Positions 1-8,137 of a stretch of 64,000 bases of DNA are shown piece after piece. The notes beneath the pieces were generated by a model that was not told where the DNA came from, searched no databases, and saw only the letters and a program-made list of their open reading frames with translations. The number at the start of each line of letters is the position of its first letter. Position 1 is the first letter of the stretch. The position numbers and the translations under genes are program-made. The stretch is from REEB481 sp964586595. Lineage in GTDB: Bacteria > Bacteroidota > Bacteroidia > NS11-12g > UBA955. The stretch lies in the NCBI GenBank assembly GCA_964586595.1, contig CAZPHB010000011.1, positions 34,062 through 98,061 of the forward strand, given 5' to 3'.

Positions 1-2
1 AT

Positions 3-152
3 GAAGTGTTGCAACAACTGCTTGGAAGTGAATCGAGCAGAAAGAATGCGGCTCAAGCTTCAGCCGCTGCGGTCCGGCACCATGCAGGTGCCACCGATAT
101 CATCATGCAAACGCTGCGCATGCTTCCGGAGGGTGCTCATGATCAGGACTAA
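3..152 (+). CDS. C-terminal fragment of an upstream gene, possibly KDO transferase
   Basis: An open frame enters at the left edge and stops with TAA at 150-152. Its 49 residues include RHHAGATDIIMQTLRML near the end, and this pattern (a short helix, then GAT and a hydrophobic helix) resembles the C-terminus of 3-deoxy-D-manno-octulosonic acid transferase (WaaA/KdtA, GT30), which adds KDO to lipid A. The identification is an inference from a short tail only. The frame overlaps the start of the next gene by 14 bases, which suggests translational coupling. Most of the gene lies outside the window. Confidence 0.45.
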   Translation, partial: EVLQQLLGSESSRKNAAQASAAAVRHHAGATDIIMQTLRMLPEGAHDQD

Positions 153-1578
153 ATCAAGACTGCTGAAAAAACTGCCACTGGCTGCAGGTCCGCTCGCATT
201 CTTGCTGGTAAGTACCATTGGGCTGGAAGGGCAGCCATTTTCTGTGCTGAGTTTCATGGCAGCCACTACGCTGTGGATTGCCATCTGGTGGATGCTGGAA
301 CCAGTGCACCTTGCCGTTACTTCTTTATTGCCATTGGTGTTGTTGCCTGTGCTGGGCATTGCTGATATGAAGATGGTGGCCACGCAATACATGGATCAGG
401 TGATGTTTTTGTTTATCGGTGGGTTTTTGCTGGCCTTTGCGCTGGAGAAACACGGATTGCACCAACGCATCGCACTGTTTGTCATTTGCCGAATTGGGGC
501 CACCCCAGAGCGCATCATGATGGGGGTGATGCTCACGGCTTGGCTTGTTTCTATGTGGATCAGCAATACGGCCGCCGTGATGATGTTGTTCCCTTCGGTC
601 ATGGCCATCATCGGTCAGATGGATGCGCATTTTAGCAGCGAAAGGCAGCAACAGCGCTTTGCCGCGGCCTTGCTGCTGGCATTGGCCTACGCAGCCACCA
701 TCGGAGGCATGGCAACTTTGGTGGGAACACCGCCCAATATGGTTTTTTACCGTTTTTACATGGAGCATTTTGCTCATGATGCTTCCATGAACTTCACCGC
801 ATGGTTCGCAGTAGCAGCCCCTGTTTCCTTCGCCATCCTGGTGTGCAGCTATGTAATTCTCCGCCAACATTTCTTGAGCCGCGAACAATTCCCTGCATTG
901 GAATTGGGGCACTTCCACAGGAAACAAGCAGATTTGGGAACATGGACGCCGGCACAATTCAGGGTTTTAGCTATTTTCCTCATGACCATCTCCTTGTGGT
1001 TTACCCGGGCCTATTGGGTTCATATGTTTCCCCAGCCGGCATGGATTCAGGACAGTACCATTGCCGTGGCCGGGGCCCTGCTCTTGTTTTTTGTACCAGG
1101 CGGAACATCCAATGAGCCTTTGTTGATTTGGGATGATGCACGCCGGCTTCCCCTGCATGTAATTTTTTTGTTTGGAAGTGGCTTTGCATTAGCCTATGGG
1201 TTTGAACAGAGTGGTTTAAGTGCGCTGTTGGCAGGGAAACTTTCGTTTTTCAAAGCTTTGCCTTTATGGCAACTGCAATTGATGATCATCCTGATGGTGG
1301 TGCTCATTTCAGAATTTGCCAGTAATGTAGCCAGCATACAGTTGGTACTTCCCATTTTGCTGACCTTGCAGCAAACCACAGGTCATGAACCGCAGGCACT
1401 GTTGATACCTGCCACCATGGCTGCAAGTATGGGCTTCATGCTTCCAGTTGCCACAGCACCCAATACCATCGTGTTTGGGGCAGGTAGAATGCGCACCGCT
1501 CAAATGATGCGCGCAGGTGTATTGTTGAACCTTTCTGGTGCAGCACTGATTTTGCTTTGTTGTTTGCTGGTTTGGTGA
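139..1578 (+). CDS. SLC13/DASS-family sodium-dependent anion transporter
   Basis: A 479-residue polytopic inner-membrane protein of the divalent-anion:sodium symporter family (dicarboxylates, citrate, phosphate or sulfate as substrates; this one cannot be assigned). Support comes from many hydrophobic segments, the early SNTAAVMMLFP stretch, the VGTPPNM motif and the late ATAPNTIVFG motif; these are the two SNT/TAPN-type hairpin tips that bind sodium and substrate. I chose ATG 139 because residues upstream of it in the same frame are Cys/Arg-rich, unlike the family, and because that stretch is the coding end of the preceding gene in another frame. The length fits the family (about 450-500). 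Confidence 0.85.
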   Translation: MIRTKSRLLKKLPLAAGPLAFLLVSTIGLEGQPFSVLSFMAATTLWIAIWWMLEPVHLAVTSLLPLVLLPVLGIADMKMVATQYMDQVMFLFIGGFLLAFALEKHGLHQRIALFVICRIGATPERIMMGVMLTAWLVSMWISNTAAVMMLFPSVMAIIGQMDAHFSSERQQQRFAAALLLALAYAATIGGMATLVGTPPNMVFYRFYMEHFAHDASMNFTAWFAVAAPVSFAILVCSYVILRQHFLSREQFPALELGHFHRKQADLGTWTPAQFRVLAIFLMTISLWFTRAYWVHMFPQPAWIQDSTIAVAGALLLFFVPGGTSNEPLLIWDDARRLPLHVIFLFGSGFALAYGFEQSGLSALLAGKLSFFKALPLWQLQLMIILMVVLISEFASNVASIQLVLPILLTLQQTTGHEPQALLIPATMAASMGFMLPVATAPNTIVFGAGRMRTAQMMRAGVLLNLSGAALILLCCLLVW

Positions 1579-1794
1579 ATGCAGCCCTGATCAGGCGGTG
1601 AGCCGCTTTGCCTGATGTGCAGCGCCGCCATAACCGAAGGCGTGATGCGCAACATGCGTTCTGTGGTCACCCCTGTCGTTTGGGAAAGGAGGTGCTGGCC
1701 GGAAATTCAGGTAAATTCTGATGCAAAACAGCACCGGTGGACTGGCTGCCAGAGGGCGAGGTACAAAGAACGTCAATAAATGAAGGCCTGACGC
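1579..1794. other. Intergenic region without a supported gene
   Basis: This spacer separates the transporter from mtgA. It contains a possible stem near 1590-1617 (ATCAGGC paired with GCCTGAT) without a T-run, so it is not a convincing terminator. A 71-codon open frame on the minus strand has no recognisable features. Confidence 0.4.
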
Positions 1795-1802
1795 TAATTT
1801 CG
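1795..1802 (+). promoter_or_regulatory. Candidate -7 box for mtgA
   Basis: TAATTTCG is one base off the Bacteroidota -7 consensus TAnnTTTG and ends only 4 bases before the mtgA ATG. The same variant precedes pyrF at the same distance. No clear -33 TTG was found at the expected spacing. Confidence 0.4.
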
Positions 1803-1806
1803 CCAC

Positions 1807-2517
1807 ATGTCAGCGGCCGGAATCACCTTTGTTGTCCTTGTGCGCTTTTTCTGGCTTTGGCTTAAGCGAATTGCCTTTTGGTTCATCATGTTGAGCTTGG
1901 CCGGAGTTGTTTTGTATCGATTTGTAGCGCCTCCGTTTACCTGGCTCATGCTGTCACGCTCGGTGGCACAGAAAATAGACGGGCAGGAATGGGTCTTGAA
2001 AAAGAAGTGGATTCCGCTTGAAAAGATTCCGGAAAGCCTGCAATTGGCTGCCGTGTGCAGCGAAGATCAGAACTTCCTTACACACAATGGCTTTGATTTT
2101 AAGGCCATACAGGCAGCCATTGAGTACAACCGCACACATGAAGACAAACGGGGTGCAAGTACCATTTCCCAGCAAACAGCAAAGAATGTTTTCTTGTGGG
2201 AAGGGAGAAGTTGGCTCAGAAAGGGTTTGGAAGTTTGGTTTACAGCGCTCATTGAATTGATTTGGAGCAAACAACGCATCCTCGAGGTGTACCTCAACAT
2301 CATTGAATTTGGTCCGGGTATTTATGGAGCTGAAGCCGCAGCGCAACAGTATTTCGGAACATCGGCCGAGAAGCTTTCGCGGTTGGAGTCTGCGCGTTTA
2401 ATGAGCATTGTTCCGAGTCCGCGTAACTGGTCGATGGAAGGCAAAATTGCCCGCACGCGCACCCGTTTCATCCTGCGACAGATGAATAACTGGGGTGGCA
2501 ACTTGAAGTTTAATTAG
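1807..2517 (+). CDS. mtgA: Monofunctional biosynthetic peptidoglycan transglycosylase
   Basis: A GT51 glycosyltransferase of 236 residues that polymerises lipid II into glycan strands at the outer face of the inner membrane. One N-terminal membrane anchor (about residues 20-45) is followed by the GT51 domain with the catalytic glutamate in SEDQNF (Glu86), the RGASTISQQ motif, the K-Q-RILE-YLN-IE-G--IYGAE block and the final GT51 motif around RLMSIVPSP. There is no transpeptidase domain, so it is MtgA-like and not a class A PBP. Its stop overlaps the end of cmk on the opposite strand by four bases. Confidence 0.93.
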   Translation: MSAAGITFVVLVRFFWLWLKRIAFWFIMLSLAGVVLYRFVAPPFTWLMLSRSVAQKIDGQEWVLKKKWIPLEKIPESLQLAAVCSEDQNFLTHNGFDFKAIQAAIEYNRTHEDKRGASTISQQTAKNVFLWEGRSWLRKGLEVWFTALIELIWSKQRILEVYLNIIEFGPGIYGAEAAAQQYFGTSAEKLSRLESARLMSIVPSPRNWSMEGKIARTRTRFILRQMNNWGGNLKFN

Positions 2518-3206
2518 CCTGCCTTACTTCCGTTGATGGCCGCTTTGGCCCATTCCAGGGCCTGTGCTCCCTGCGCTTCAATACTCATGTGGCTGTTGTC
2601 CAGCAGTTTGGCATCCGGTGCCATCAGCAGAGGACTGTCTTCACGGCTGCTGTCAACGGCATCCCTTGCGTTCAAATTTGCCAGCACCTCTTCGTAGTTG
2701 GTGTGTATTCCTGTTGAGCTCAACTCTTTGAAACGACGCTCCGCCCGAATTTCAGGAGCTGCGGTCATGAAGATTTTCAATGCTGCATCAGGAAAAACCA
2801 CCGTGCCAATGTCGCGCCCATCCATCACCACACCTTTTTGGGCACCCATAATTCGCTGTTGCGCAACAAGAAAACGGCGAACAGCGGAATGTTTGCTCAC
2901 CATGCTTACAGCCTGTGCCACTTCCATGGTGCGGATGTTGGGTTCTTCGTACTCCCCATTCAGCCAAAGTTCGCTGCGTCCGGTTTCCGGATTAACCTGA
3001 AACGAGATGTTCAGTTGTGGCAATAAAGCTGCAAGTGCCTGCTCATCGTTGATGTCCACGCCAAGTCTCAGTGCCGCCAGGGTAACGGCGCGGTACATCG
3101 CTCCGCTGTCAATCATCACATAGCCCAATTCTTTAGAAAGAAAGCGGGCCAGCGTGCCTTTGCCGCAACTGCTGTGGCCATCTATGGCAATATTTATTTT
3201 ACTCAC
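2514..3206 (-). CDS. cmk: Cytidylate kinase
   Basis: A 230-residue (d)CMP kinase that phosphorylates CMP and dCMP to their diphosphates in the cytoplasm. The N-terminal P-loop GHSSCGKGT and the following SGAMYRA substrate motif are family hallmarks, and the DGRDIGTVVFP motif lies in mid-protein. The start overlaps the porQ stop by four bases, so the two genes form an operon (porQ then cmk). I recall the same pairing from other Bacteroidota but could not check it here. Confidence 0.95.
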   Translation of the reverse strand: MSKINIAIDGHSSCGKGTLARFLSKELGYVMIDSGAMYRAVTLAALRLGVDINDEQALAALLPQLNISFQVNPETGRSELWLNGEYEEPNIRTMEVAQAVSMVSKHSAVRRFLVAQQRIMGAQKGVVMDGRDIGTVVFPDAALKIFMTAAPEIRAERRFKELSSTGIHTNYEEVLANLNARDAVDSSREDSPLLMAPDAKLLDNSHMSIEAQGAQALEWAKAAINGSKAG

Positions 3207-4267
3207 GGAAGCGTTGATTTAACGGCAGTTTTTTTCCTGAAATCTCCAGGCTTGAAGCTGAAGGTGAAGTGATTCATGTTGTATCCGGGAAACATGGTGC
3301 CACTGCCGTAGGTGAGCTGAAAACGTTCCACCTTGAAGGTCATGCCCCAACTGAAACCGGCCATGCCGCGTCGCGCGTCGTTCTGCATTTCGCGCCTGCG
3401 CTGATGGTGGTAACCGAACATCACGCCCCAGTTTTTGCTGAGCAGAAATTCGCCACCCAGCACCAGGTGTCTCAGCACTTTGTCGCCAAGGGTATTTCCT
3501 TGTGCGTCTTCCGCATCACCATTCAAGTTGAGCAGGCTTCTGTTCGGAAGAAATTGACGGTAGGTCATGTCCGGGCGATGTAGGTTGTGCGCCACCACGT
3601 GGAAGCGCAACGGCATGTGTTCCAGTTTTTTGCTGAATCCGATTTGTACGTCAGATGCCAGTGGTTCCGGCTTGCCGTTACCGTAGCGAACCAGCTGAAA
3701 TCCAAGGTTGCGCACCACGAAGGCAACCTGATAATCGTCGCGTTCGTTGCGGTATATCAAACCCGCATCCAAAGCCGGTCCGTTGCCTATGTACGGGCCC
3801 ATGATGGAATACGCAAATTTTGCGGTGGCCCCAAATTGTAGTTTTGAACCGAGTGCGCCCCCGTAGCTGAATGCCACGCAGTTTTCGGCAGCTTTGAAGG
3901 TGCCTGTGGCATTTCCTCCCGCATCATAACCGTCCATGGTTCCATAGTCGGCATAGTAGAATCCTGCGCCCAGGTACCTGCGTCCATTTTTTAAACGATG
4001 GACATAGCCACCATAACCGGCTTTGATGTTTCCTACATAGTCGATATAGTTCAACACCACCCTGCGGTCCATTTGCGGATTAAAGAGGGCAGGATTCTGA
4101 TGAATCAGTGAAGGATCGCGGTCAATAATCGCATTCACCATTCCGCCCATAGCCAGTACTCGGGCCGAGGGTGGAGTGTTCAGGAATGCATACGTGCCGC
4201 TTCCGCCCAACTGGGCAAAGCTCCCTTGGCTCGTGGCCAGCAACAGAAGCAAGAACAGGCTGCGCAT
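3203..4267 (-). CDS. porQ: Type IX secretion system protein PorQ
   Basis: A 354-residue outer-membrane beta-barrel protein of the PorV/PorQ group. PorQ works with PorZ and the attachment complex that exports and anchors proteins carrying type IX C-terminal signals. The signal peptide MRSLFLLLLLATSQGSFAQ starts at the chosen ATG (4267). The mature start GGSGTYAFLNTPPSARVLAMGG, followed by a DP-LIHQNPAL motif, is characteristic of PorQ. A longer reading frame upstream would add 40 residues before the signal peptide, so I rejected it. A -7 box lies 4 bases upstream of this ATG. Its presence agrees with the T9SS tails on proteins encoded at 8138, 9586, 32237 and 35002. Confidence 0.9.
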   Translation of the reverse strand: MRSLFLLLLLATSQGSFAQLGGSGTYAFLNTPPSARVLAMGGMVNAIIDRDPSLIHQNPALFNPQMDRRVVLNYIDYVGNIKAGYGGYVHRLKNGRRYLGAGFYYADYGTMDGYDAGGNATGTFKAAENCVAFSYGGALGSKLQFGATAKFAYSIMGPYIGNGPALDAGLIYRNERDDYQVAFVVRNLGFQLVRYGNGKPEPLASDVQIGFSKKLEHMPLRFHVVAHNLHRPDMTYRQFLPNRSLLNLNGDAEDAQGNTLGDKVLRHLVLGGEFLLSKNWGVMFGYHHQRRREMQNDARRGMAGFSWGMTFKVERFQLTYGSGTMFPGYNMNHFTFSFKPGDFRKKTAVKSTLP

Positions 4268-4271
4268 CAGG

Positions 4272-4279
4272 CAAAAGTA
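4272..4279 (-). promoter_or_regulatory. -7 box for porQ-cmk
   Basis: On the minus strand this reads TACTTTTG, a full match to TAnnTTTG. It ends 4 bases before the porQ ATG, so the transcript may be nearly leaderless. Confidence 0.5.
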
Positions 4280-4372
4280 CAAAAGAAGCCCTAGCCTGTG
4301 GCACGGCATTGCGCACCTGAGGGGCGAAAACTGACGAAATGCCGGCCCGAAAAGCGAAATTTGCAGCTTCGA

Positions 4373-5305
4373 ATGCGTATTTTTCATTCATTGCATGAAT
4401 TGCCGGCCTTAAAACAGCCGATACTCACACAAGGTACGTTCGACGGGGTGCATGCCGGCCACCGCATCATCCTGGAACGGGTGCGTTCATTGGCTGCATC
4501 GCGCAATGCCGAAAGCGTGGTGCTTACCTTTTTTCCGCATCCCAGACTGGTGCTGTTTCCCCATGACGACGGGCTGAAATTATTGAGCACACTTCCGGAA
4601 AAAGCGGCACTGTTGGAGGCTGCAGGCATCGACAACCTCATCGTTTTGCCATTCACCGAACACTTCAGCCAAATGAGTCCTGAAGCCTTCGCCCGGGATG
4701 TATTGCAAGATGCCATTGGCGTGCGCACTTTGGTGGTAGGTCATGACCACCGCTTTGGGCGCAATCGGCAAGGTGATTTCCAGGCGCTGCAGAAATTTGC
4801 GCAGGATTTGGGTTTTGAAGTGGAAGAAATTCCAGCGCAGTTGGTTGATGAAGTGACGGTGAGCAGCACAAAGGTGCGCAAGGCCCTGGGTGAAGGTAAT
4901 ATCGGTGAAGCCAACCGCCTGCTGGGCAGGGCATACAGTGTACATGGTCGTATAGTTCATGGCATGAAACTGGGCAGAACCATTGGCTATCCAACCGCAA
5001 ACCTGCAGCCCGATGAACCGTATAAACTCATCCCGGCCCACGGGGTTTATGCGGTTACCGTGCTGGTTGACGGTATTCGTTACAAAGGCATGGCCAACAT
5101 CGGAATGAACCCGGCAGTTCCCGGGAAAGGCTTCAGTATTGAAGCCCACCTCTTTGACTTTTCGGGTGATTTGTACGAAATTGCGGCCTCTTTTGAATTT
5201 CAGGCATTCTTAAGAAAAGAAAGGAAGTTCGATAGTTTAGATGCACTTAAAGAGCAGCTGCATGAAGACCAAAAACAATCCATTGAAGCACTCGCTCATC
5301 TATAA
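4373..5305 (+). CDS. ribF: Bifunctional riboflavin kinase / FAD synthetase
   Basis: A 310-residue cytoplasmic enzyme that phosphorylates riboflavin to FMN and adenylylates FMN to FAD. The N-terminal nucleotidyltransferase domain shows QGTFDGVHAGHR (HxGH-type motif) and GHDHRFGRNRQGD. The C-terminal flavokinase domain shows GRTIGYPTANL and the GVYAV strand. I chose ATG 4373 because it begins a short beta-strand lead-in typical of RibF; the 25 codons upstream are basic and unlike the family. The upstream region has GAAATTTG, a weak -7 match. The end overlaps the next gene by 44 bases. Confidence 0.94.
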   Translation: MRIFHSLHELPALKQPILTQGTFDGVHAGHRIILERVRSLAASRNAESVVLTFFPHPRLVLFPHDDGLKLLSTLPEKAALLEAAGIDNLIVLPFTEHFSQMSPEAFARDVLQDAIGVRTLVVGHDHRFGRNRQGDFQALQKFAQDLGFEVEEIPAQLVDEVTVSSTKVRKALGEGNIGEANRLLGRAYSVHGRIVHGMKLGRTIGYPTANLQPDEPYKLIPAHGVYAVTVLVDGIRYKGMANIGMNPAVPGKGFSIEAHLFDFSGDLYEIAASFEFQAFLRKERKFDSLDALKEQLHEDQKQSIEALAHL

Positions 5306-6059
5306 CATACTGTCTGCGTTTGCCTTTTTATTTCTGGCGCAACATGCACTGATAGCCGCCGGTAATTTCACCATGCCCGGTGAGGCAAACAGGATGTTGC
5401 TTCATGTGCAACCGGATCCGCCGGTCTATCCGCATCCGGGCTTCCCGTTTTGGGACATGTACGCTTATTGGGATACGCTGAGCATCAACCCATATAAGCT
5501 CGATGTGGCTTCTTTACCTGACAGCCTTGATGTGCACATCCTGCACATGGATTGTGGTTTTGCTCTTCCACTTGAAGCTGTAGCTTTAACCTCTAAATTT
5601 GGTTACCGTTGGGGCAGGCAACATAAAGGCCTGGATTTTGATTTGGAAACAGGCGATACCGTGCGCAACATGTTTGATGGCATTGTGCGTGTGAGTGGCT
5701 ACCACAGTGGCTATGGTCATGTGGTTGTGGTGCGGCACCACAATGGTTTGGAAACCTTATATGGTCATTTGTCGCAGCGTTTGGTCCGGCCCGGAACCAT
5801 GATTTATGCGGGTCAGGTGGTTGGACTGGGCGGAAGTACCGGCCATTCCACAGGATCACACCTGCACTTTGAGACCCGATTCATGGGCATCCCTTTTGAT
5901 CCGCAAAAAATTTTGAATCTGGACAGCGGCGAGCTGCATGACGAGTTTATGGTGGTCAACGAAGAGCTCTTTGAAATGCCCGCTCCGCCTCCATCTTCAT
6001 ACAGAAAAAACTCATACCGGCGCAGTTCTTCCTATCGCCGTTCCAAGTACCGTCGATAG
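5262..6059 (+). CDS. M23-family peptidoglycan metallopeptidase (LytM type)
   Basis: A 265-residue exported protein with an N-terminal hydrophobic signal or anchor (about residues 10-33) and a C-terminal M23 endopeptidase domain. Zinc ligands are visible in HKGLDFD (His and Asp) and in HLHFE (HxH), with the GYGHVVVVRH and YGHLS strands between them, so it should cleave peptide cross-links of peptidoglycan in the periplasm. The C-terminus is a low-complexity Ser/Arg/Tyr tail (about the last 20 residues) of unknown role. The start at 5262 lies inside the ribF 3' end, suggesting co-transcription. Confidence 0.88.
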   Translation: MKTKNNPLKHSLIYNILSAFAFLFLAQHALIAAGNFTMPGEANRMLLHVQPDPPVYPHPGFPFWDMYAYWDTLSINPYKLDVASLPDSLDVHILHMDCGFALPLEAVALTSKFGYRWGRQHKGLDFDLETGDTVRNMFDGIVRVSGYHSGYGHVVVVRHHNGLETLYGHLSQRLVRPGTMIYAGQVVGLGGSTGHSTGSHLHFETRFMGIPFDPQKILNLDSGELHDEFMVVNEELFEMPAPPPSSYRKNSYRRSSSYRRSKYRR

Positions 6060-6096
6060 AGGGGTACAAGAAGCTAACCGAAACGAATTTCGCTGT

Positions 6097-6127
6097 TTGT
6101 GCGCGTGGTTGTTCAGATTTAGCTTTG
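6097..6127 (+). promoter_or_regulatory. Promoter for yidC
   Basis: The -33 trinucleotide TTG at 6097-6099 and the -7 box TAGCTTTG at 6120-6127 are separated by 20 bases, close to the Bacteroidota sigma-ABfr arrangement. The box ends 10 bases before the yidC ATG. Confidence 0.6.
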
Positions 6128-6137
6128 CAACCAAGTC

Positions 6138-8009
6138 ATGGACCGTAATTCACTGGTAGGCTTCGGCCTCATCTTCCTCATCCTGATTGGTTATTACTGG
6201 TTTACCCGTCCCAGTGAAGCCGAATTGGCTTCCCAACAACGCCGCAAGGATTCCATAGAGCGTGTCGAATCAGCCAAAGCAAAAGCTGCAGCCGCGCAGG
6301 CCGATACCCTGAAAAAAGCAAATGCGGCAACTCCTGTTGCTGCCGCTCCTGATACTGCAGCGCTGCGCCGCGAGCTGGGTGGCTTTGCTGCAGCCCTCGA
6401 AGGCAAAGAACAGAGCGTTGTGATTGAAAACGACAAACTTGCCGTAACGCTCAGCAATAAGGGTGGAAGGATCAGCTCCGTACGACTGAAGGAGTTTCGC
6501 CGCAGCGACAGTACTGCCCTGATGCTGTTTGATCAGAACCACAGCAGCTTCTATTATGAATTCTTTACCAATAACGGAAGCCTGCGCACGGATAAATGCT
6601 TTTGGGAAATTGTTACCCAAAGTAAAGAAGCCATCAGCTTTCGTCTGACTGACGGGAATGGCAGCAGTGTGTTGCAACACTATCGCCTTTCTAAGGGTGA
6701 TTATTTGGTGGATTACTCACTGGAACTGGACAGCATGCACGTGGTTGTTCTGAAAAACCGCCCTGATTTGAAATTGGTTTGGGAAAGCACCTTGCCCAAG
6801 CAGGAACGCGACATCCAACGTGAACGTGAAACCAGTACGATTTACTACCGTTTGCCCGAGGAGAGTCCGGAATACATCAGCGAAATGAGCTATGAAGAAA
6901 AAGAGTTGAAGGCCCGTTTGCAATGGGTGTCCTTCAAACAGCAGTTCTTCAACAGCACGCTCATTGCAAAAGACCATTTTGACAAAGACGCGCGTCTTTC
7001 CACTCAAGAAATCAAAGGAAACAATGACCAATTGGTGAAAACCATGCGCGCAGAATTGTATCTGCCTTACGATTTGGCGGCCAACAAGAAATTCACCATG
7101 AATTTCTTCTTTGGTCCAAACCACTTCCAAACACTGAACAAAGTAAATGTGGGCACCGCCGATGATTTGGAACTTCACCGCATCATCCCACTGGGCTGGG
7201 GCATTTTCCGCTGGGTGAACCGATATATTGTAATTCCGGTATTTAACTTCCTTGATGATTACATCGGCAATTATGGAATCATCATCCTTTTGCTCACATT
7301 CATCATCCGGATTTTATTGCTTCCGCTGGTATTTAAAAGCTATAAATCAACAGCCAAGATGCGCCTGCTCAAGCCAGAGCTTGATGCCATCAAGGAGAAA
7401 TACAACGGAGATCTTCAAAAAAGTCAGGTGGAAAGTATGGCCCTGTACCGGAAAGCCGGGGTGAGCCCCATGAGTGGATGCTTCCCATTGCTGCTTCAAA
7501 TGCCGGTACTTATCGCCTTGTTTCAATTCTTCCCTTCGAGTTTTGAATTAAGGCAGAAGGCATTCTTATGGGCACATGACCTTTCTCAGTTCGACAGCAT
7601 CTATAACTTCCCCGGCGGTTTTCATCTTCCGGGCTACGGAAACCACATCAGCTTGTTCACCCTGCTGATGACCTTGTCAACCCTTGCTACCACGTATATC
7701 AACAACCAATTGACCGGAGTTACCGGTCAGATGAAATGGCTGGGCTACGTGATGCCGGTAATTTTCATGGGCGTGCTGAACAGCTATGCGGCGGGTTTGA
7801 ACTACTATTATTTCGTGAGTAATATGGTGGGAATGGGTCAGCAATGGCTGTTCAAATCCATGGTGGACGAGAAGAAATTGCATGCCCAGATGGAAGCCAA
7901 CCGCAAGAAACCTGCAACTTCGAAATCCGGCTTCCAAAAAAGAATGGAAGATATGATGAAGCAGCAGCGTGAGCTTCAGGCCAAGAAGCAATCAGGGAAA
8001 AAGAAATAA
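6138..8009 (+). CDS. yidC: Membrane protein insertase YidC
   Basis: A 623-residue inner-membrane insertase that integrates membrane proteins alone or with SecYEG. The layout is an N-terminal transmembrane helix (about residues 5-22), a charged Ala-rich linker, a large periplasmic beta-domain to about residue 340, and the conserved five-helix core beginning around GIIILLLTFIIRILLLPL with the YK-KAGV-P--GC-P motif. The C-terminal tail is very basic (KKQSGKKK), as expected for ribosome contact. It has its own promoter. The next gene starts 128 bases downstream without a visible terminator. Confidence 0.96.
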   Translation: MDRNSLVGFGLIFLILIGYYWFTRPSEAELASQQRRKDSIERVESAKAKAAAAQADTLKKANAATPVAAAPDTAALRRELGGFAAALEGKEQSVVIENDKLAVTLSNKGGRISSVRLKEFRRSDSTALMLFDQNHSSFYYEFFTNNGSLRTDKCFWEIVTQSKEAISFRLTDGNGSSVLQHYRLSKGDYLVDYSLELDSMHVVVLKNRPDLKLVWESTLPKQERDIQRERETSTIYYRLPEESPEYISEMSYEEKELKARLQWVSFKQQFFNSTLIAKDHFDKDARLSTQEIKGNNDQLVKTMRAELYLPYDLAANKKFTMNFFFGPNHFQTLNKVNVGTADDLELHRIIPLGWGIFRWVNRYIVIPVFNFLDDYIGNYGIIILLLTFIIRILLLPLVFKSYKSTAKMRLLKPELDAIKEKYNGDLQKSQVESMALYRKAGVSPMSGCFPLLLQMPVLIALFQFFPSSFELRQKAFLWAHDLSQFDSIYNFPGGFHLPGYGNHISLFTLLMTLSTLATTYINNQLTGVTGQMKWLGYVMPVIFMGVLNSYAAGLNYYYFVSNMVGMGQQWLFKSMVDEKKLHAQMEANRKKPATSKSGFQKRMEDMMKQQRELQAKKQSGKKK

Positions 8010-8105
8010 GCGCGCAGCCCGTAAGTTGACAATTTGTTGAAGCAGGCTTCACCTGTGGATAAAATCTTCATGTTTGGAGTAAGTGTACGTTTGACACTTA
8101 TTATT

Positions 8106-8113
8106 TATATTCG
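8106..8113 (+). promoter_or_regulatory. Candidate -7 box for the starch-binding protein gene
   Basis: TATATTCG differs from TAnnTTTG at one position and lies 24 bases before the ATG at 8138. The same octamer precedes gtrA on the other strand. Confidence 0.35.
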
Positions 8114-8137
8114 TCCCTGAATCCAAGAAATATCATC

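Noticed and set aside
1..138. Longer N-terminus for the SLC13 transporter beginning at base 1
   Set aside because: The extra residues are Cys/Arg-rich and coincide with the end of the preceding gene in another frame.
1591..1806. 71-codon frame on the minus strand upstream of mtgA
   Set aside because: No domain, and it overlaps the mtgA -7 box and spacer.
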